DNA of 64,000 nt from the NCBI RefSeq assembly GCF_016901225.1, contig NZ_JAFEUL010000019.1:19749-83748 (forward strand). Reading direction: 5' to 3'. Made by a program: the position numbers and the translations under genes. The stretch is from Actibacterium sp. 188UL27-1 (GTDB lineage Bacteria > Pseudomonadota > Alphaproteobacteria > Rhodobacterales > Rhodobacteraceae). Below are positions 1 to 8,857 of this stretch, piece by piece. Below the pieces are notes generated by a model, which worked only from the letters and a program-made list of their open reading frames with translations, made no database searches and was not told the DNA's origin. Within the stretch, counting starts at the first letter, position 1. Each line of letters starts with the position of its first letter.

Positions 1-663
1 GACGCGGACATCGGTGAAAAAGACCTCATTCACCTCGAACCCGCCTTCGATGAGCTTGATTGGCCGCATCTCGATCCCCGGCGTATCAAGGTCCAGCAGG
101 ACGAAACTGATCCCTTCCTGCGGTTTGCCCTCGGCCTTGGTGCGCACGAGGCAAAAGATGCGGTTGGCGTGTTGGCCGAGCGTGGTCCAGGTTTTCTGGC
201 CGTTGATGACGTAATGGTCCCCGTCGCGCACCGCACGGGTTTTCAAGCTGGCCAGGTCCGATCCTGCGCCGGGTTCGGAATAGCCCTGGCACCACCAGTC
301 GCGGCCATCCAGGATGCGCGGCAGGTATTCGGCCTGCTGATCCGTCGTGCCAAAGGCTATCAGCACCGGACCCAGCATGTTCAGGCCAAAGGGCACGGTG
401 CGCGGGGCAAACGCGCGGCAGCATTCTTCTTCAAAGATATGGCGTTTGACGGGGCCCCAACCCGGGCCGCCATGTTCCGTGGGCCAGGTGACGGCGAGCC
501 AACCGCGCGCGTTCAATATGCCGTGCCAGTTTTCCATCTGGGCCTTGGTCAGGTCGGTTCCGGCACGGACCTTGGCCGACATCTCGGGCGGCAATTCGGC
601 GTCAAGAAAGGCGCGCACCTCTGACTGGAAGGCCAGTTCATCTGCGGAATAACTCAGATCCAT
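1..663 (-). CDS. acyl-CoA dehydrogenase (3' end outside window)
   Basis: The first 221 codons of an acyl-CoA dehydrogenase, which oxidises an acyl-CoA to the 2-enoyl-CoA using FAD. The translation begins MDLSYSADELAF and contains the family signature around EPGAGSDLASL, followed by WTTLGQHANRIFCLVRT. The C-terminal FAD/catalytic domain lies beyond position 1. ATG at 663 is one base after the stop of the FadJ-type gene, so the two are translationally linked. With its neighbours it supplies a complete oxidation-hydration-oxidation set for a fatty or branched/aromatic acyl-CoA; the chain specificity cannot be read from the sequence. Confidence 0.93.
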   Translation of the reverse strand, partial: MDLSYSADELAFQSEVRAFLDAELPPEMSAKVRAGTDLTKAQMENWHGILNARGWLAVTWPTEHGGPGWGPVKRHIFEEECCRAFAPRTVPFGLNMLGPVLIAFGTTDQQAEYLPRILDGRDWWCQGYSEPGAGSDLASLKTRAVRDGDHYVINGQKTWTTLGQHANRIFCLVRTKAEGKPQEGISFVLLDLDTPGIEMRPIKLIEGGFEVNEVFFTDVRV

Positions 664-664
664 C

Positions 665-2746
665 TCAGCTCTCCTTGTTCAGATCGGCAAAAGCGGTCCC
701 ATTGCGGGCCATTTGGTGCAGTATATCGGGAACCTGCCAGTAATGCGCGTCCTCTTCGGCATAGGTGTGGATGCGTTCAACAAGGGTCGCGGCGCCGATC
801 TGGTCAGCGTAAAAGAGTGGGCCGCCCCGGAATCGCGGAAAGCCATAGCCAAACAGGTAGACTGCATCGACGTCGATAGGGCGCAAGGCGATGCCGTCTT
901 CGATGACACGGGCGGCCTCACTGATCATGGCGGTCATGTAGCGGTTGACGATTTCGTCATCGGTGAAGTCACGCGGGGTGATGCCAGCGGCCTTGCGTTC
1001 GGCCTCAACGATCTGGTCGACGACCGGATTGGGGCTGCTGTCGCGTCCATCATGGACGTAATAGCCCTTGCCGGTCTTGCGCCCGAACCAGCCGTTTTCG
1101 CAGATGCGGTCGGCGATGACTACGTCGCGCTCTTCGGGTGGTTTGGTGGCTGCAAGCCGCTTGCGGGTGGCCCAGCCGATATCGAGGCCTGCGAGGTCCG
1201 ACACGGCGAAAGGACCCATGGCGAACCCGAAATCCTCAAGTGCCGAATCCACCTCCCACGGCGAGGCGCCATCCATCACCAGATAATCGGCGACCTTGCG
1301 GTAATGGGCGAGGATCCGGTTGCCGATGAAGCCGTCGCAAACCTCGGCGCGGACGCCGACTTTGCGCAGTTTCTTGGCCAGCGCAAAGCCGGTGGCGACA
1401 ACGCCGGGATCGGTTTGGGCGCCCACCACGACTTCGAGCAGCCGCATGATATGGGCCGGAGAAAAGAAATGCAGGCCCAGCACGTCAGCCGGGCGGGAGG
1501 TCCCAGCCGCGATTTCGTCAATATCCAGGAAGGAGGTGTTCGAGGCGAGGATCGCGCCGGGTTTGGCGATGGTGTCGAGGCGGGCAAAGATCTCTTTCTT
1601 GATCTCCATCTCTTCAAACACGGCCTCGATGATCAAATCCGCCGTGTTGAGGGTGGCGAAATCCGTGGCGAGAGTTAGGCGATCTGCCAGGATCGTATCG
1701 CGGGTGGCAGCGGTCATCTTGCCGCGTTTGACGGCGCCATCCAGGTTGCCGGTGATCGTGGCGGCGGTTTTGTCCATGGCCTGTTGATCACGCTCGATCA
1801 GGGCCACGGGCAGTCCGGCCATCAGCGCCGCTGTGGCTATGCCTGATCCCATGGTGCCGCCGCCGATCACGCCGATGCTGGCGATGTCGCGGGAAGTGGC
1901 CGTCGCCTCGGGGATCTTGGCCACGGCGCGTTCGGCGAAAAAGGCGTGGATCAGGCCCGCGCGCTGTGGGCTGTCCATGCAGTCGGTGAAGAGGCGGCGT
2001 TCCTCGGCCATGCCTTCCGCGATGGGCAGGGTCGCGGCGGCGACACCATCGACACATTTGAGCGGAGAGATCAGGTTTGGGTGCTTGGCTGCCATCCTGG
2101 TGCGCCACTCGGTGATGGCGGCCTCGTCGGGGGTAACGGCAATCTGGCCCGTGCGGCGGGTTTCCAGTTTGCCGTCCAGCACATCCTGGGCGGCGCTGAG
2201 GGCAGCGGCCCGGGGCTCCAGATCCACCACCTGGTCGAGCAGACCAATCTTGTGCGCCTCCTCCGTGGGCACGTGGCGACCGGATGTGATCATGTCGAGC
2301 GCGGCTGGAACGCCGGTCAGGCGGGGGGTGCGTTGCGTTCCCCCGGCGCCGGGCATAATCCCGATCAAGACTTCCGGCAGGCCGACTTTGACACCTGTGA
2401 TGCCGATGCGGGCATGGGTGGCCTGTGCCACCTCCAGCCCGCCGCCAAGGGTCGTGCCGTGGAGGATGGAAATCACGGGTGTCGCGCAGTTTTCGATCTG
2501 CGTGCAAAGATTGGGCAGGTGCGGTTCCTTTGGTGGCTTGCCGAATTCGCGGATATCGGCGCCGGCAATGAATGTCCGGCCCTTGCCGTAGATCGCGATC
2601 ACCTTGACCTCTGGATCTGCGTCCAGTGTGGCAATCGCGTCTTGAATGCCGTTGCGCAAGGCATGGCTCGCGGCGTTCACCGGCGGGTTGTCCAGCGCGA
2701 TCAAAGCCACCGCGCCCACGCGTTCTGTCGTTACCACCTCTGACAT
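665..2746 (-). CDS. bifunctional enoyl-CoA hydratase / 3-hydroxyacyl-CoA dehydrogenase (FadJ/FadB type)
   Basis: A 693-residue two-domain beta-oxidation enzyme. Residues 1 to about 190 form a crotonase domain (oxyanion-loop region HGTTLGGGLEVA, then GIMPGAGGTQRTPRLTG). An NAD-binding Rossmann domain starts near residue 290 with IGVIGGGTMGSGIA and is followed by the HFFSPAHIMRLLEVV catalytic region and a C-terminal 3-hydroxyacyl-CoA dehydrogenase domain. It hydrates 2-enoyl-CoA and oxidises the product to 3-ketoacyl-CoA. It lies between an acyl-CoA ligase (10 bp upstream) and an acyl-CoA dehydrogenase (1 bp downstream). No thiolase is visible; it may lie beyond the left edge. Confidence 0.94.
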   Translation of the reverse strand: MSEVVTTERVGAVALIALDNPPVNAASHALRNGIQDAIATLDADPEVKVIAIYGKGRTFIAGADIREFGKPPKEPHLPNLCTQIENCATPVISILHGTTLGGGLEVAQATHARIGITGVKVGLPEVLIGIMPGAGGTQRTPRLTGVPAALDMITSGRHVPTEEAHKIGLLDQVVDLEPRAAALSAAQDVLDGKLETRRTGQIAVTPDEAAITEWRTRMAAKHPNLISPLKCVDGVAAATLPIAEGMAEERRLFTDCMDSPQRAGLIHAFFAERAVAKIPEATATSRDIASIGVIGGGTMGSGIATAALMAGLPVALIERDQQAMDKTAATITGNLDGAVKRGKMTAATRDTILADRLTLATDFATLNTADLIIEAVFEEMEIKKEIFARLDTIAKPGAILASNTSFLDIDEIAAGTSRPADVLGLHFFSPAHIMRLLEVVVGAQTDPGVVATGFALAKKLRKVGVRAEVCDGFIGNRILAHYRKVADYLVMDGASPWEVDSALEDFGFAMGPFAVSDLAGLDIGWATRKRLAATKPPEERDVVIADRICENGWFGRKTGKGYYVHDGRDSSPNPVVDQIVEAERKAAGITPRDFTDDEIVNRYMTAMISEAARVIEDGIALRPIDVDAVYLFGYGFPRFRGGPLFYADQIGAATLVERIHTYAEEDAHYWQVPDILHQMARNGTAFADLNKES

Positions 2747-2756
2747 CTATCCCCCT

Positions 2757-4259
2757 TCAGGCGCTGGCCATCGCATCCCGTTCGGCCAACAAATCGGCAA
2801 AATGCGCGACCAGTTTGTGTTTGAGTATCTTGCCCGTCGCGGCCACCGGATAGGCATCGACGATCAGAATGTGCTGCGGGATCTTGTAGGCTGCAAGCTG
2901 TTCCTTGAGCCATGCGCATATGGTCGCCTCGGTGACGTTGCCGTTGGTGATGACGAAGGCCAGGACCTCCTCATTGCCGGGCACGTGACGCCCGATGACA
3001 GCGGCCTGGTAGACGTCATTATGGCGGGTCAGCATGGCTTCAATCTCGGGCGGGTAGATGTTGAAGCCGGAGCGGATGATCAGTTCTTTCAGCCGCCCGA
3101 CGATATGCAGCGCGCCGTCCGGGCCGATGCGGGCCAGATCGCCAGTGCGGAAATAGTCATCATCGGTCATCACCTCGGCGGTTCTGGCCGGGTCGCGGTA
3201 ATAGCCTGCCATGATGTTGCGGCCGCGAACCTGCAATTCGCCGATCCCTTCGGCGTTTGGCTGGTCTACCCGAACGTCGACATCGGACAGGGGGTCACCC
3301 ACGGCGCAATCGCCGCGCGGGCTTGCAGAGCGGGTGACCGAGACGGTGGGCGCGGTTTCCGTCAGGCCATAGCCGTTGTTCAGCGGCAGGCCGAACATGT
3401 CTTGCACGCGGGTTTTCAGGTTGGGATCCAAGGGCGCGCCGCCGGTGGCCAAAAGGCGCAGGCGCGGGCAATCGGGGCTTTCGCCGACTGCGTGAAGATG
3501 CGCGATAATGGCGGCCAACATCTGCGGCACAGCGGGATAGTGTGTGATGCCGTGGCGCAGGTGGTGAATCGTTTGCACCGGATCAAAGCGGGGCACGAAC
3601 CGGACCGAAGCACCGCCCCGCATCGTCGGCAGAAAGAGCGACGCGAAACCATAGACATGGGTGCCCGGCAGCACGGCCAATACCTGATCGCCCGGTTGCT
3701 GCTTGCTGATCGACTGGCTGCCCTGGGCGTTGAAGATCAGGTTGTCATGGGTCAACATCACACCTTTGGGTGCGCTGGTGGTGCCGGTGGTGTAAAGCAG
3801 CGCGGCGACCTGGCTGGCATTCGGTTTGACGGGTTCCACCTGCACATTGCGCACCGGGCTGACGCGGACCGGATGGCGACCGATCGTACCCAGTGAAACG
3901 GCGCCCATCCGATCGGCATGGTCCAGGGCGGCGGCAGAGACGACGGTGGTAAAGATCGCGCAGCGGGCCCCGGAATGGGCCAGCACCGCGTCGAGTTCGG
4001 TCGCTGATTGCCGGGCATTGACCAGAGTGATCCACGCATTCAACTGACTGGCGGCAAAGATCGCGGCGCCGTAGAGCGCACAATTCTCGGCAACCAGAAC
4101 CAAACGATCCCCGGACCGGACGCCATGCGCCGCGAGCAGATCCGCAAGGTCAGCCGAATGGTGGCGCAACTCGCCATAGGTGATCTGCGTCTCGTCGAAA
4201 TCGAGAATGGCCAGATCGGCATCCGGTTTATCCTCGATCAGCTGATGGATGCGATCCAT
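2757..4259 (-). CDS. AMP-dependent acyl-CoA ligase
   Basis: A 500-residue class I adenylate-forming enzyme that activates a carboxylic acid to its CoA thioester through an acyl-AMP. Visible motifs are the P-loop YTTGTTSAPKGV, GYGLTETAP, YFRTGDL, the hinge GRLKELIIRSGFNIYPPEIEA and the C-terminal catalytic lysine in ATGKILKHKL. It is the first gene of a minus-strand operon with the FadJ-type enzyme and the acyl-CoA dehydrogenase, so it probably feeds them. The substrate is unknown; fatty, branched or aryl acids are all possible. Confidence 0.92.
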   Translation of the reverse strand: MDRIHQLIEDKPDADLAILDFDETQITYGELRHHSADLADLLAAHGVRSGDRLVLVAENCALYGAAIFAASQLNAWITLVNARQSATELDAVLAHSGARCAIFTTVVSAAALDHADRMGAVSLGTIGRHPVRVSPVRNVQVEPVKPNASQVAALLYTTGTTSAPKGVMLTHDNLIFNAQGSQSISKQQPGDQVLAVLPGTHVYGFASLFLPTMRGGASVRFVPRFDPVQTIHHLRHGITHYPAVPQMLAAIIAHLHAVGESPDCPRLRLLATGGAPLDPNLKTRVQDMFGLPLNNGYGLTETAPTVSVTRSASPRGDCAVGDPLSDVDVRVDQPNAEGIGELQVRGRNIMAGYYRDPARTAEVMTDDDYFRTGDLARIGPDGALHIVGRLKELIIRSGFNIYPPEIEAMLTRHNDVYQAAVIGRHVPGNEEVLAFVITNGNVTEATICAWLKEQLAAYKIPQHILIVDAYPVAATGKILKHKLVAHFADLLAERDAMASA

Positions 4260-4338
4260 AGCCTCTCCTCCCTGACCCTGACGATAAGAGAGAAGGTGAG
4301 GGGCGTCAATTTACGGAATGATGTTTCGCATAGCGAAA

Positions 4339-5025
4339 TTACGCCGTCAGTTTGGCATAGTCTCCGACGAGCAGATGCACCGGGTCGCAGTCCTCCTTAA
4401 TCTCTGGAAAGCGTCCGATGGGATCGCGAAAGACATTGTCGGTGTGATCGTCGTTGACGGAAGAGACCTCACCAATCAATACATCGCCGCCATCGCCCCA
4501 AAAGGCGTGCCAGTTGCCGGGCTCCAGCGTGACGCTCTCCCCCGGTTCCAGCAGCAGAATGTCCCCGGCCTTGAGCGTGCGCAAGATGCCATCGGTTGCA
4601 ACGGTGACGGGTGCCTGTGCATCGATCTGGCCGTCAGGATCGGAGGCGAACATCTCGATCGCCAACCGTGCGCCACCCCGATTGATGATATCCTCGGTCT
4701 TGAGGATATGGCGGTGCATCGGAGAGATCTGGTCCTGGCGCGAGATCATGATCTTTTCGGCATAGCAAAACCCGCGTCCGGCCTGCAGTTCAGACAGGCG
4801 GCCATTGCGAACGGTGAACAGGAACAACCCCAACCTGGCGAAATCGCTTTCGCCGTAATCGGTGATATCCCACCCCAAACCGCCATCGATGATCCCTTGA
4901 ATACCGGCGCGCTGTGCCTGCATCTTGTCGGGCGACCAATGGGCGAAGGGTGGCAATACAAAGCCAAAACCCGAGATAAACTCGATCCCACGCAGAATTT
5001 CGGCATTGATCTGTGACCGGAGCAT
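4339..5025 (-). CDS. D-lyxose ketol-isomerase family protein (D-lyxose/D-mannose isomerase)
   Basis: A 228-residue cupin-fold sugar isomerase, the usual length for the D-lyxose isomerase family. The metal site is visible as the H-x-H pair in SPMHRHILKTEDIINRGG, with later E and H residues in LEPGNWHAFWGDGG. Members interconvert D-lyxose/D-xylulose and usually D-mannose/D-fructose. A good Shine-Dalgarno (GAAGGAAG) precedes ATG 5025. It diverges from the LacI regulator and sugar importer. Since the importer operon carries a mannosylglycerate-hydrolase-like enzyme, turning released mannose into fructose is a plausible job (inference). Confidence 0.85.
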   Translation of the reverse strand: MLRSQINAEILRGIEFISGFGFVLPPFAHWSPDKMQAQRAGIQGIIDGGLGWDITDYGESDFARLGLFLFTVRNGRLSELQAGRGFCYAEKIMISRQDQISPMHRHILKTEDIINRGGARLAIEMFASDPDGQIDAQAPVTVATDGILRTLKAGDILLLEPGESVTLEPGNWHAFWGDGGDVLIGEVSSVNDDHTDNVFRDPIGRFPEIKEDCDPVHLLVGDYAKLTA

Positions 5026-5068
5026 CGGATCTTCCTTCTTTCATCTATGCCGCCAAACGGGATTGATT

Positions 5069-5098
5069 TTGACGAGCGAAATCGGTTTCGGATATAGG
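5069..5098 (+). promoter_or_regulatory. promoter with LacI-type operator in the divergent intergenic region
   Basis: A -35-like TTGACG (5069-5074) and a -10-like TATAGG (5093-5098) are 18 bp apart. The spacer contains CGAAATCGGTTTCG (5077-5090), a palindrome with a central CG, as LacI-family operators have. It lies between the isomerase (minus) and the lacI-like gene (plus), so the regulator could repress both itself and the isomerase. The importer genes follow the regulator on the same strand with no clear second full operator. Confidence 0.6.
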
Positions 5099-5119
5099 TT
5101 GATCCAGCGGGAGGAATCA

Positions 5120-6154
5120 ATGGTCAAGCAGACTGTAGGTCTGAAAACGCTGGCCGCCCATCTGAACGTGACGGTGGGGACGGTCAGCCGTGCCTTGAAC
5201 GGCTATTCGGATATCAGCGAGGCCACGCGCCTGCGTGTTTTGCGTGCCGCCGATGAATTGGGATATCGCCCGAACCATGCCGCGCGGCGCCTATCGACCG
5301 GTGTGGCTGAAGCCGTGGCCTATGTCATGCCGCAATATAGCAGCTCGATCTCGCAACCCTTCGTGGGTCAACTTCTGAAAGGTCTGGGGGAGGCTGTGGC
5401 TAAGCGTGGTTGGGATCTGCTGGTGGCCCATGCGGATTCAGCCAAGGATGAGCTGAACCACCTGGACCGGCTTGTGCGGTCGGGGCGCGTGGGTGGGTTG
5501 GTGATCTCTCGCCCCGCCAAGAATGACCCCCGGATCCGATTGATGCGATCACTGAAATGCCCTTTCGTGGTGCATGGTCGGACCGCCGATTGCCGCGATT
5601 ACGCCTGGTATGATGTCGACGGTGCGGATGCGTTTCATACGGCCGTCGATCATCTTGTGACGCTGGGGCATGGGCGCATCGCGTTTGTTGGTGCGCCGCT
5701 TCAATACCAGTTCGCCCAGGACCGTCTGAATGGCTACCGCGCCGCGCTTGAGCAAAACGGGCTGCGTGCTGTGCCGGAATTTGTCCAGATTACCGAGTTC
5801 AGCGATGATGGCGGCGAATTGGCGACCAACGTTCTGCTGGATCTGGATCAGCCGCCCTCGGCCATTGTCTGTATCTCTGATATGGTCGCGCTGGGCGCGC
5901 TTGCGGCGATCCGGGCGCGGGGGTTGACACCGGGGCGTGATATTTCGGTCATTGGCTATGACGGGCTTAAGGTTGGTCAACACGCCAACCCACCGCTGAC
6001 CACAATGGCGCAACCGCAGGTCCATGCCGGGCGGCGCTTGGGAGATATCTTGTTGGCCATCATCGATGGGGGCGACCCACGGGACTATCAGGATCTGCAA
6101 AAGGCGCATCTGCTGCGTCGCAAGACAGACGGTGCTTTTGAGCAAACAACATAA
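5120..6154 (+). CDS. LacI-family transcriptional regulator of the sugar locus
   Basis: A 344-residue repressor. The N-terminal LacI helix-turn-helix is VGLKTLAAHLNVTVGTVSRALNG with the hinge YRPNHAARRLS, followed by a periplasmic-binding-protein-like effector domain. ATG 5120 is chosen because GGGAGG sits just upstream and the HTH begins at residue 5; further upstream the frame is open but unlike the family. It precedes the solute-binding protein by 28 bp and probably senses a sugar or sugar derivative from the imported compound. A palindrome in its own promoter suggests autoregulation. Confidence 0.93.
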   Translation: MVKQTVGLKTLAAHLNVTVGTVSRALNGYSDISEATRLRVLRAADELGYRPNHAARRLSTGVAEAVAYVMPQYSSSISQPFVGQLLKGLGEAVAKRGWDLLVAHADSAKDELNHLDRLVRSGRVGGLVISRPAKNDPRIRLMRSLKCPFVVHGRTADCRDYAWYDVDGADAFHTAVDHLVTLGHGRIAFVGAPLQYQFAQDRLNGYRAALEQNGLRAVPEFVQITEFSDDGGELATNVLLDLDQPPSAIVCISDMVALGALAAIRARGLTPGRDISVIGYDGLKVGQHANPPLTTMAQPQVHAGRRLGDILLAIIDGGDPRDYQDLQKAHLLRRKTDGAFEQTT

Positions 6155-6182
6155 CAGACGAAACCGAAATGGGAGGATGACA

Positions 6183-7529
6183 ATGAAACACTTTAGGGAT
6201 GTTGCTGCCGGGCTGCTACTGTCGACGGCGCTGGTATCGGTGGCCAAGGCCGATACGATTCGGTTTTGGACCATGGAGATCCAGCCCGAGCGCATGGCTG
6301 TGCAGGAAAAGATGGTCGCGGATTTTGAGGCCAAATCGGGCCATACTGTTGAGCTGATCCCCATTGAGGAAGCCGACATTCAGACCCGTGCCACTGCTGC
6401 CTTTGCCGCCGGCGACCTGCCCGATGTGCTGAACCACACTGTCCAGCACTTGCTGCCCTATGCCGAAGCCGGGCTGCTGGATACGGCAGCTGCAACCGAA
6501 GTGGTTGAAAACCTCGGCGTCGGTTCCTTCGCCTCCGGCCCTGTCGAGATGGCCATGTCGGATGGAGAGATCGTGTCGGTCCCCAGCGATGGCTGGACCC
6601 AGATGGTCGTCTACCGCGCGGATCTGTTTGAGGAAAAGGGTCTTGCCCCGCCGGATTCCTATGGGGCGATCACCGCCGCCATCGACGCGTTGCATAACCC
6701 GCCCGAGATCTATGGCTTTGTCGCCGCTACCAAGATCGACGAAGGCTATATGATGCAGTTGATCGAGCATCTGTCGCTTGCCACCGGTTATTCGCCGATC
6801 ACCGACGATGGTGCGGTGAACGAGGATACGACCCAACTGGTCGAATTGCTGGAACTTTATAAAAAGCTGGTTGATGCCTCGCCCCAGGGGGATCTTTACT
6901 GGTCGCAATCGCGGGAGCTGTACCTGGACGGCAAGGCCGCCATGGTGATTTGGTCGCCCTCGATCCTGGATGAGTTGGGCGGGCTGCGCGACAGCGCGCC
7001 GGTCACCATCTCCGACGATCCTACGACCAAGGAACTGGCCGAAGCGACCGGCTTTGTCACCGTCCTGAAAGGGCCCGGCAATGCCGATGGTGCGGCTTGG
7101 GCTGACGTCCGCTATCTTGGCATCACGGCGGATGCCAACACCGCTGTCGCCCAGGAATTTGTGGAATTCGTGGTCTCTGAAGGTTACGGCGATTGGCTGA
7201 GCCAGGCGCCCGAAGGCAAGTTCCCGGTGCGGCGCGGCGCAGAAGAGGGCGACACCTCCTACGAAGAGATGTGGGCCACCTTGGAGGTGGGCGTCGACCG
7301 CAAAGCGCCGCTTGGCGACATCTATCCCAAACAGGTGATCGACGACATCGTGGCCGGCCTGGCCGTGGGTGACCGTTGGGGGGCGGCCTCGGGCCAGTTG
7401 GCGACCGCTTCCAAACTGGTCAATGCGCGCGTCATGTCCCGTGTGATCCGCGAGATGACAGATGGAGAGCTGGGCGTGCAGGAGGCCGCGGACAAGATCG
7501 TGGCCGAGCATAAGGCCCTGGGCCTCTGA
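6183..7529 (+). CDS. ABC sugar transporter, periplasmic solute-binding protein
   Basis: A 448-residue extracellular solute-binding protein of the carbohydrate (family 1) type. The N-terminus MKHFRDVAAGLLLSTALVSVAKA is a Sec signal peptide, with likely cleavage before DTIRFW. ATG 6183 has GGGAGG six bases upstream; an ATG two codons earlier (6177) is possible but too close to that site. It is the first gene of the importer operon (binding protein, two permeases, glycosidase, ATPase). The ligand is not readable from sequence; context points to a glycosylated small molecule. Confidence 0.93.
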   Translation: MKHFRDVAAGLLLSTALVSVAKADTIRFWTMEIQPERMAVQEKMVADFEAKSGHTVELIPIEEADIQTRATAAFAAGDLPDVLNHTVQHLLPYAEAGLLDTAAATEVVENLGVGSFASGPVEMAMSDGEIVSVPSDGWTQMVVYRADLFEEKGLAPPDSYGAITAAIDALHNPPEIYGFVAATKIDEGYMMQLIEHLSLATGYSPITDDGAVNEDTTQLVELLELYKKLVDASPQGDLYWSQSRELYLDGKAAMVIWSPSILDELGGLRDSAPVTISDDPTTKELAEATGFVTVLKGPGNADGAAWADVRYLGITADANTAVAQEFVEFVVSEGYGDWLSQAPEGKFPVRRGAEEGDTSYEEMWATLEVGVDRKAPLGDIYPKQVIDDIVAGLAVGDRWGAASGQLATASKLVNARVMSRVIREMTDGELGVQEAADKIVAEHKALGL

Positions 7530-7609
7530 CCGACCAGACGGGCGGCAGTATCAAGCCCGCTGCCGCCCCACCAAAGGCCGCACCCACACCGCCCAAGGGC
7601 CTTGGCCCG

Positions 7610-8857
7610 TTGGCCAGGCGTGAGATGCGGTTCGCCTATCTGTTGCTGTTGCCGACCTTTCTGATCGTTCTGTCGGTGGTGTTGTTCCCGCTGCTCGCCA
7701 ACTTCTGGATCAGTGTCAAACCGGTGCAGTTGGGCGACCTGCGCACGCCCTCCATCCTTGTCAATGAGCGCTTGATGGACAAGCTGGAGGCCGCGGGCGA
7801 TGAAGGCACGATCCGCTACCGGGCGCGCAACAGCTCTCGTCGCAGTGCCATCACCGACATCACGTTGGTCGATACGGTGCCCGCCGGTCTGACGATCCTG
7901 ACGGTGGATGAGCGATGCACGTTGCAGGCTACGCAAATCACCTGTGCCTTGGGCAATTTTGAGGCGGGTCAACGGGAGGATTTGCTGGTCACAGTGGCCG
8001 CCGAACAGGCATTCATCGACGCGCCCATCAATGTCAAAGACACGGATCCTGTCCTGACCTTTGACCCCGAAAATATCCTGACCAGCTGGCAATTCACGCT
8101 CGATAACTTCCGGCAACTCTTTGCATCGAACGATTTCTGGCCAGTGCTGCGTGTCTCGATCTACTACACGGTGTTCGGGACCGTGGGTGCGCTGGTCATG
8201 GGCCTTTTCGCGGCGCAACTGATGAACATGGCGTTTCGCGGCCGCACCGTTCTGCGCGGGCTGTTTCTGTCGCCTTACGTGGCACCTGTCATCGCCGTGG
8301 CGTTCGCCTGGGTTCTGCTGCTGGATGCCGGGCCGGGAGGCACATTGAACGCATTATTGCAGCAATTGGGTGTCATCGATGGCCCGATCAATTTCCTGGG
8401 CCAACGCTCTACCACCGTCCAGGTCCTGGGCTTCAGCTTTGAATTCCCGGTAGCGCTCACCTGGGTGATCTTGTTCGAGATCTGGCGCTATTTCCCGCTG
8501 GCCTTCCTGTTCATCCTCGCCCGGATGCAGTCGATGTCGAAAGATATCTACGAGGCGGCAGAGATCGATGGCGCCACGCCCCTGCAACAGTTCTGGTACA
8601 TTTCATTGCCGCAACTGATTGGCATCATGATGGTTCTGTTCCTGCTGCGCTTCATCTGGACCTTCAACAAGTTCGACGACATCTTTTTGCTGACGGGTGG
8701 CGCGGCGGGCACCCGCACCCTGACCGTCAATGTCTATGAACAGGCCTTTGCCGTGTCGAACCTGGGGGCAGGGGCTGCGGTCGCGGTGGTGGTTTTTGCG
8801 GTGCTGTTGGTCTTTGCGGTGATCTTTTTCCGGTTCTCACCAAAGGATGACGGCTGA
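7610..8857 (+). CDS. ABC sugar transporter permease (MalF-like) with a DUF11-like periplasmic insertion
   Basis: An inner-membrane permease of the MalF/UgpA type; the EAA loop (YEAAEIDGATPLQQFWYISLP) contacts the ATPase. Between the first membrane helix (about residues 8-35) and the next (about 180) there is an extracytoplasmic segment. Residues about 65-135 of it resemble a DUF11 beta-sandwich (LVDTVPAGLTIL, then C103, C112, LGNFEAGQ), and its two cysteines could pair. No ATG lies near the expected start: TTG 7610 is used here, ATG 7625 is possible, and the frame stays open back to 7514 with a Pro/Ala/Lys-rich stretch, so a CTG at 7526 overlapping the previous stop is also conceivable. Confidence 0.85.
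   Translation: MARREMRFAYLLLLPTFLIVLSVVLFPLLANFWISVKPVQLGDLRTPSILVNERLMDKLEAAGDEGTIRYRARNSSRRSAITDITLVDTVPAGLTILTVDERCTLQATQITCALGNFEAGQREDLLVTVAAEQAFIDAPINVKDTDPVLTFDPENILTSWQFTLDNFRQLFASNDFWPVLRVSIYYTVFGTVGALVMGLFAAQLMNMAFRGRTVLRGLFLSPYVAPVIAVAFAWVLLLDAGPGGTLNALLQQLGVIDGPINFLGQRSTTVQVLGFSFEFPVALTWVILFEIWRYFPLAFLFILARMQSMSKDIYEAAEIDGATPLQQFWYISLPQLIGIMMVLFLLRFIWTFNKFDDIFLLTGGAAGTRTLTVNVYEQAFAVSNLGAGAAVAVVVFAVLLVFAVIFFRFSPKDDG

Noticed and set aside
713..1678. Long plus-strand open frame opposite the FadJ-type gene
   Set aside because: Antisense shadow of a clear beta-oxidation gene; the translation is low-complexity and matches no domain.
1946..3896. Plus-strand open frames across FadJ and the acyl-CoA ligase
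   Set aside because: They run opposite strongly supported genes and show no motif; GC-rich DNA gives such frames by chance.
6160..6171. Second operator before the solute-binding protein gene
   Set aside because: CGAAACCG matches only the left half of the upstream palindrome; the right half is missing, so chance is likely.
6216..7511. Minus-strand open frame opposite the solute-binding protein
   Set aside because: Complement of a gene with signal peptide and operon context; composition rich in His, Gly and Asp typical of shadows.
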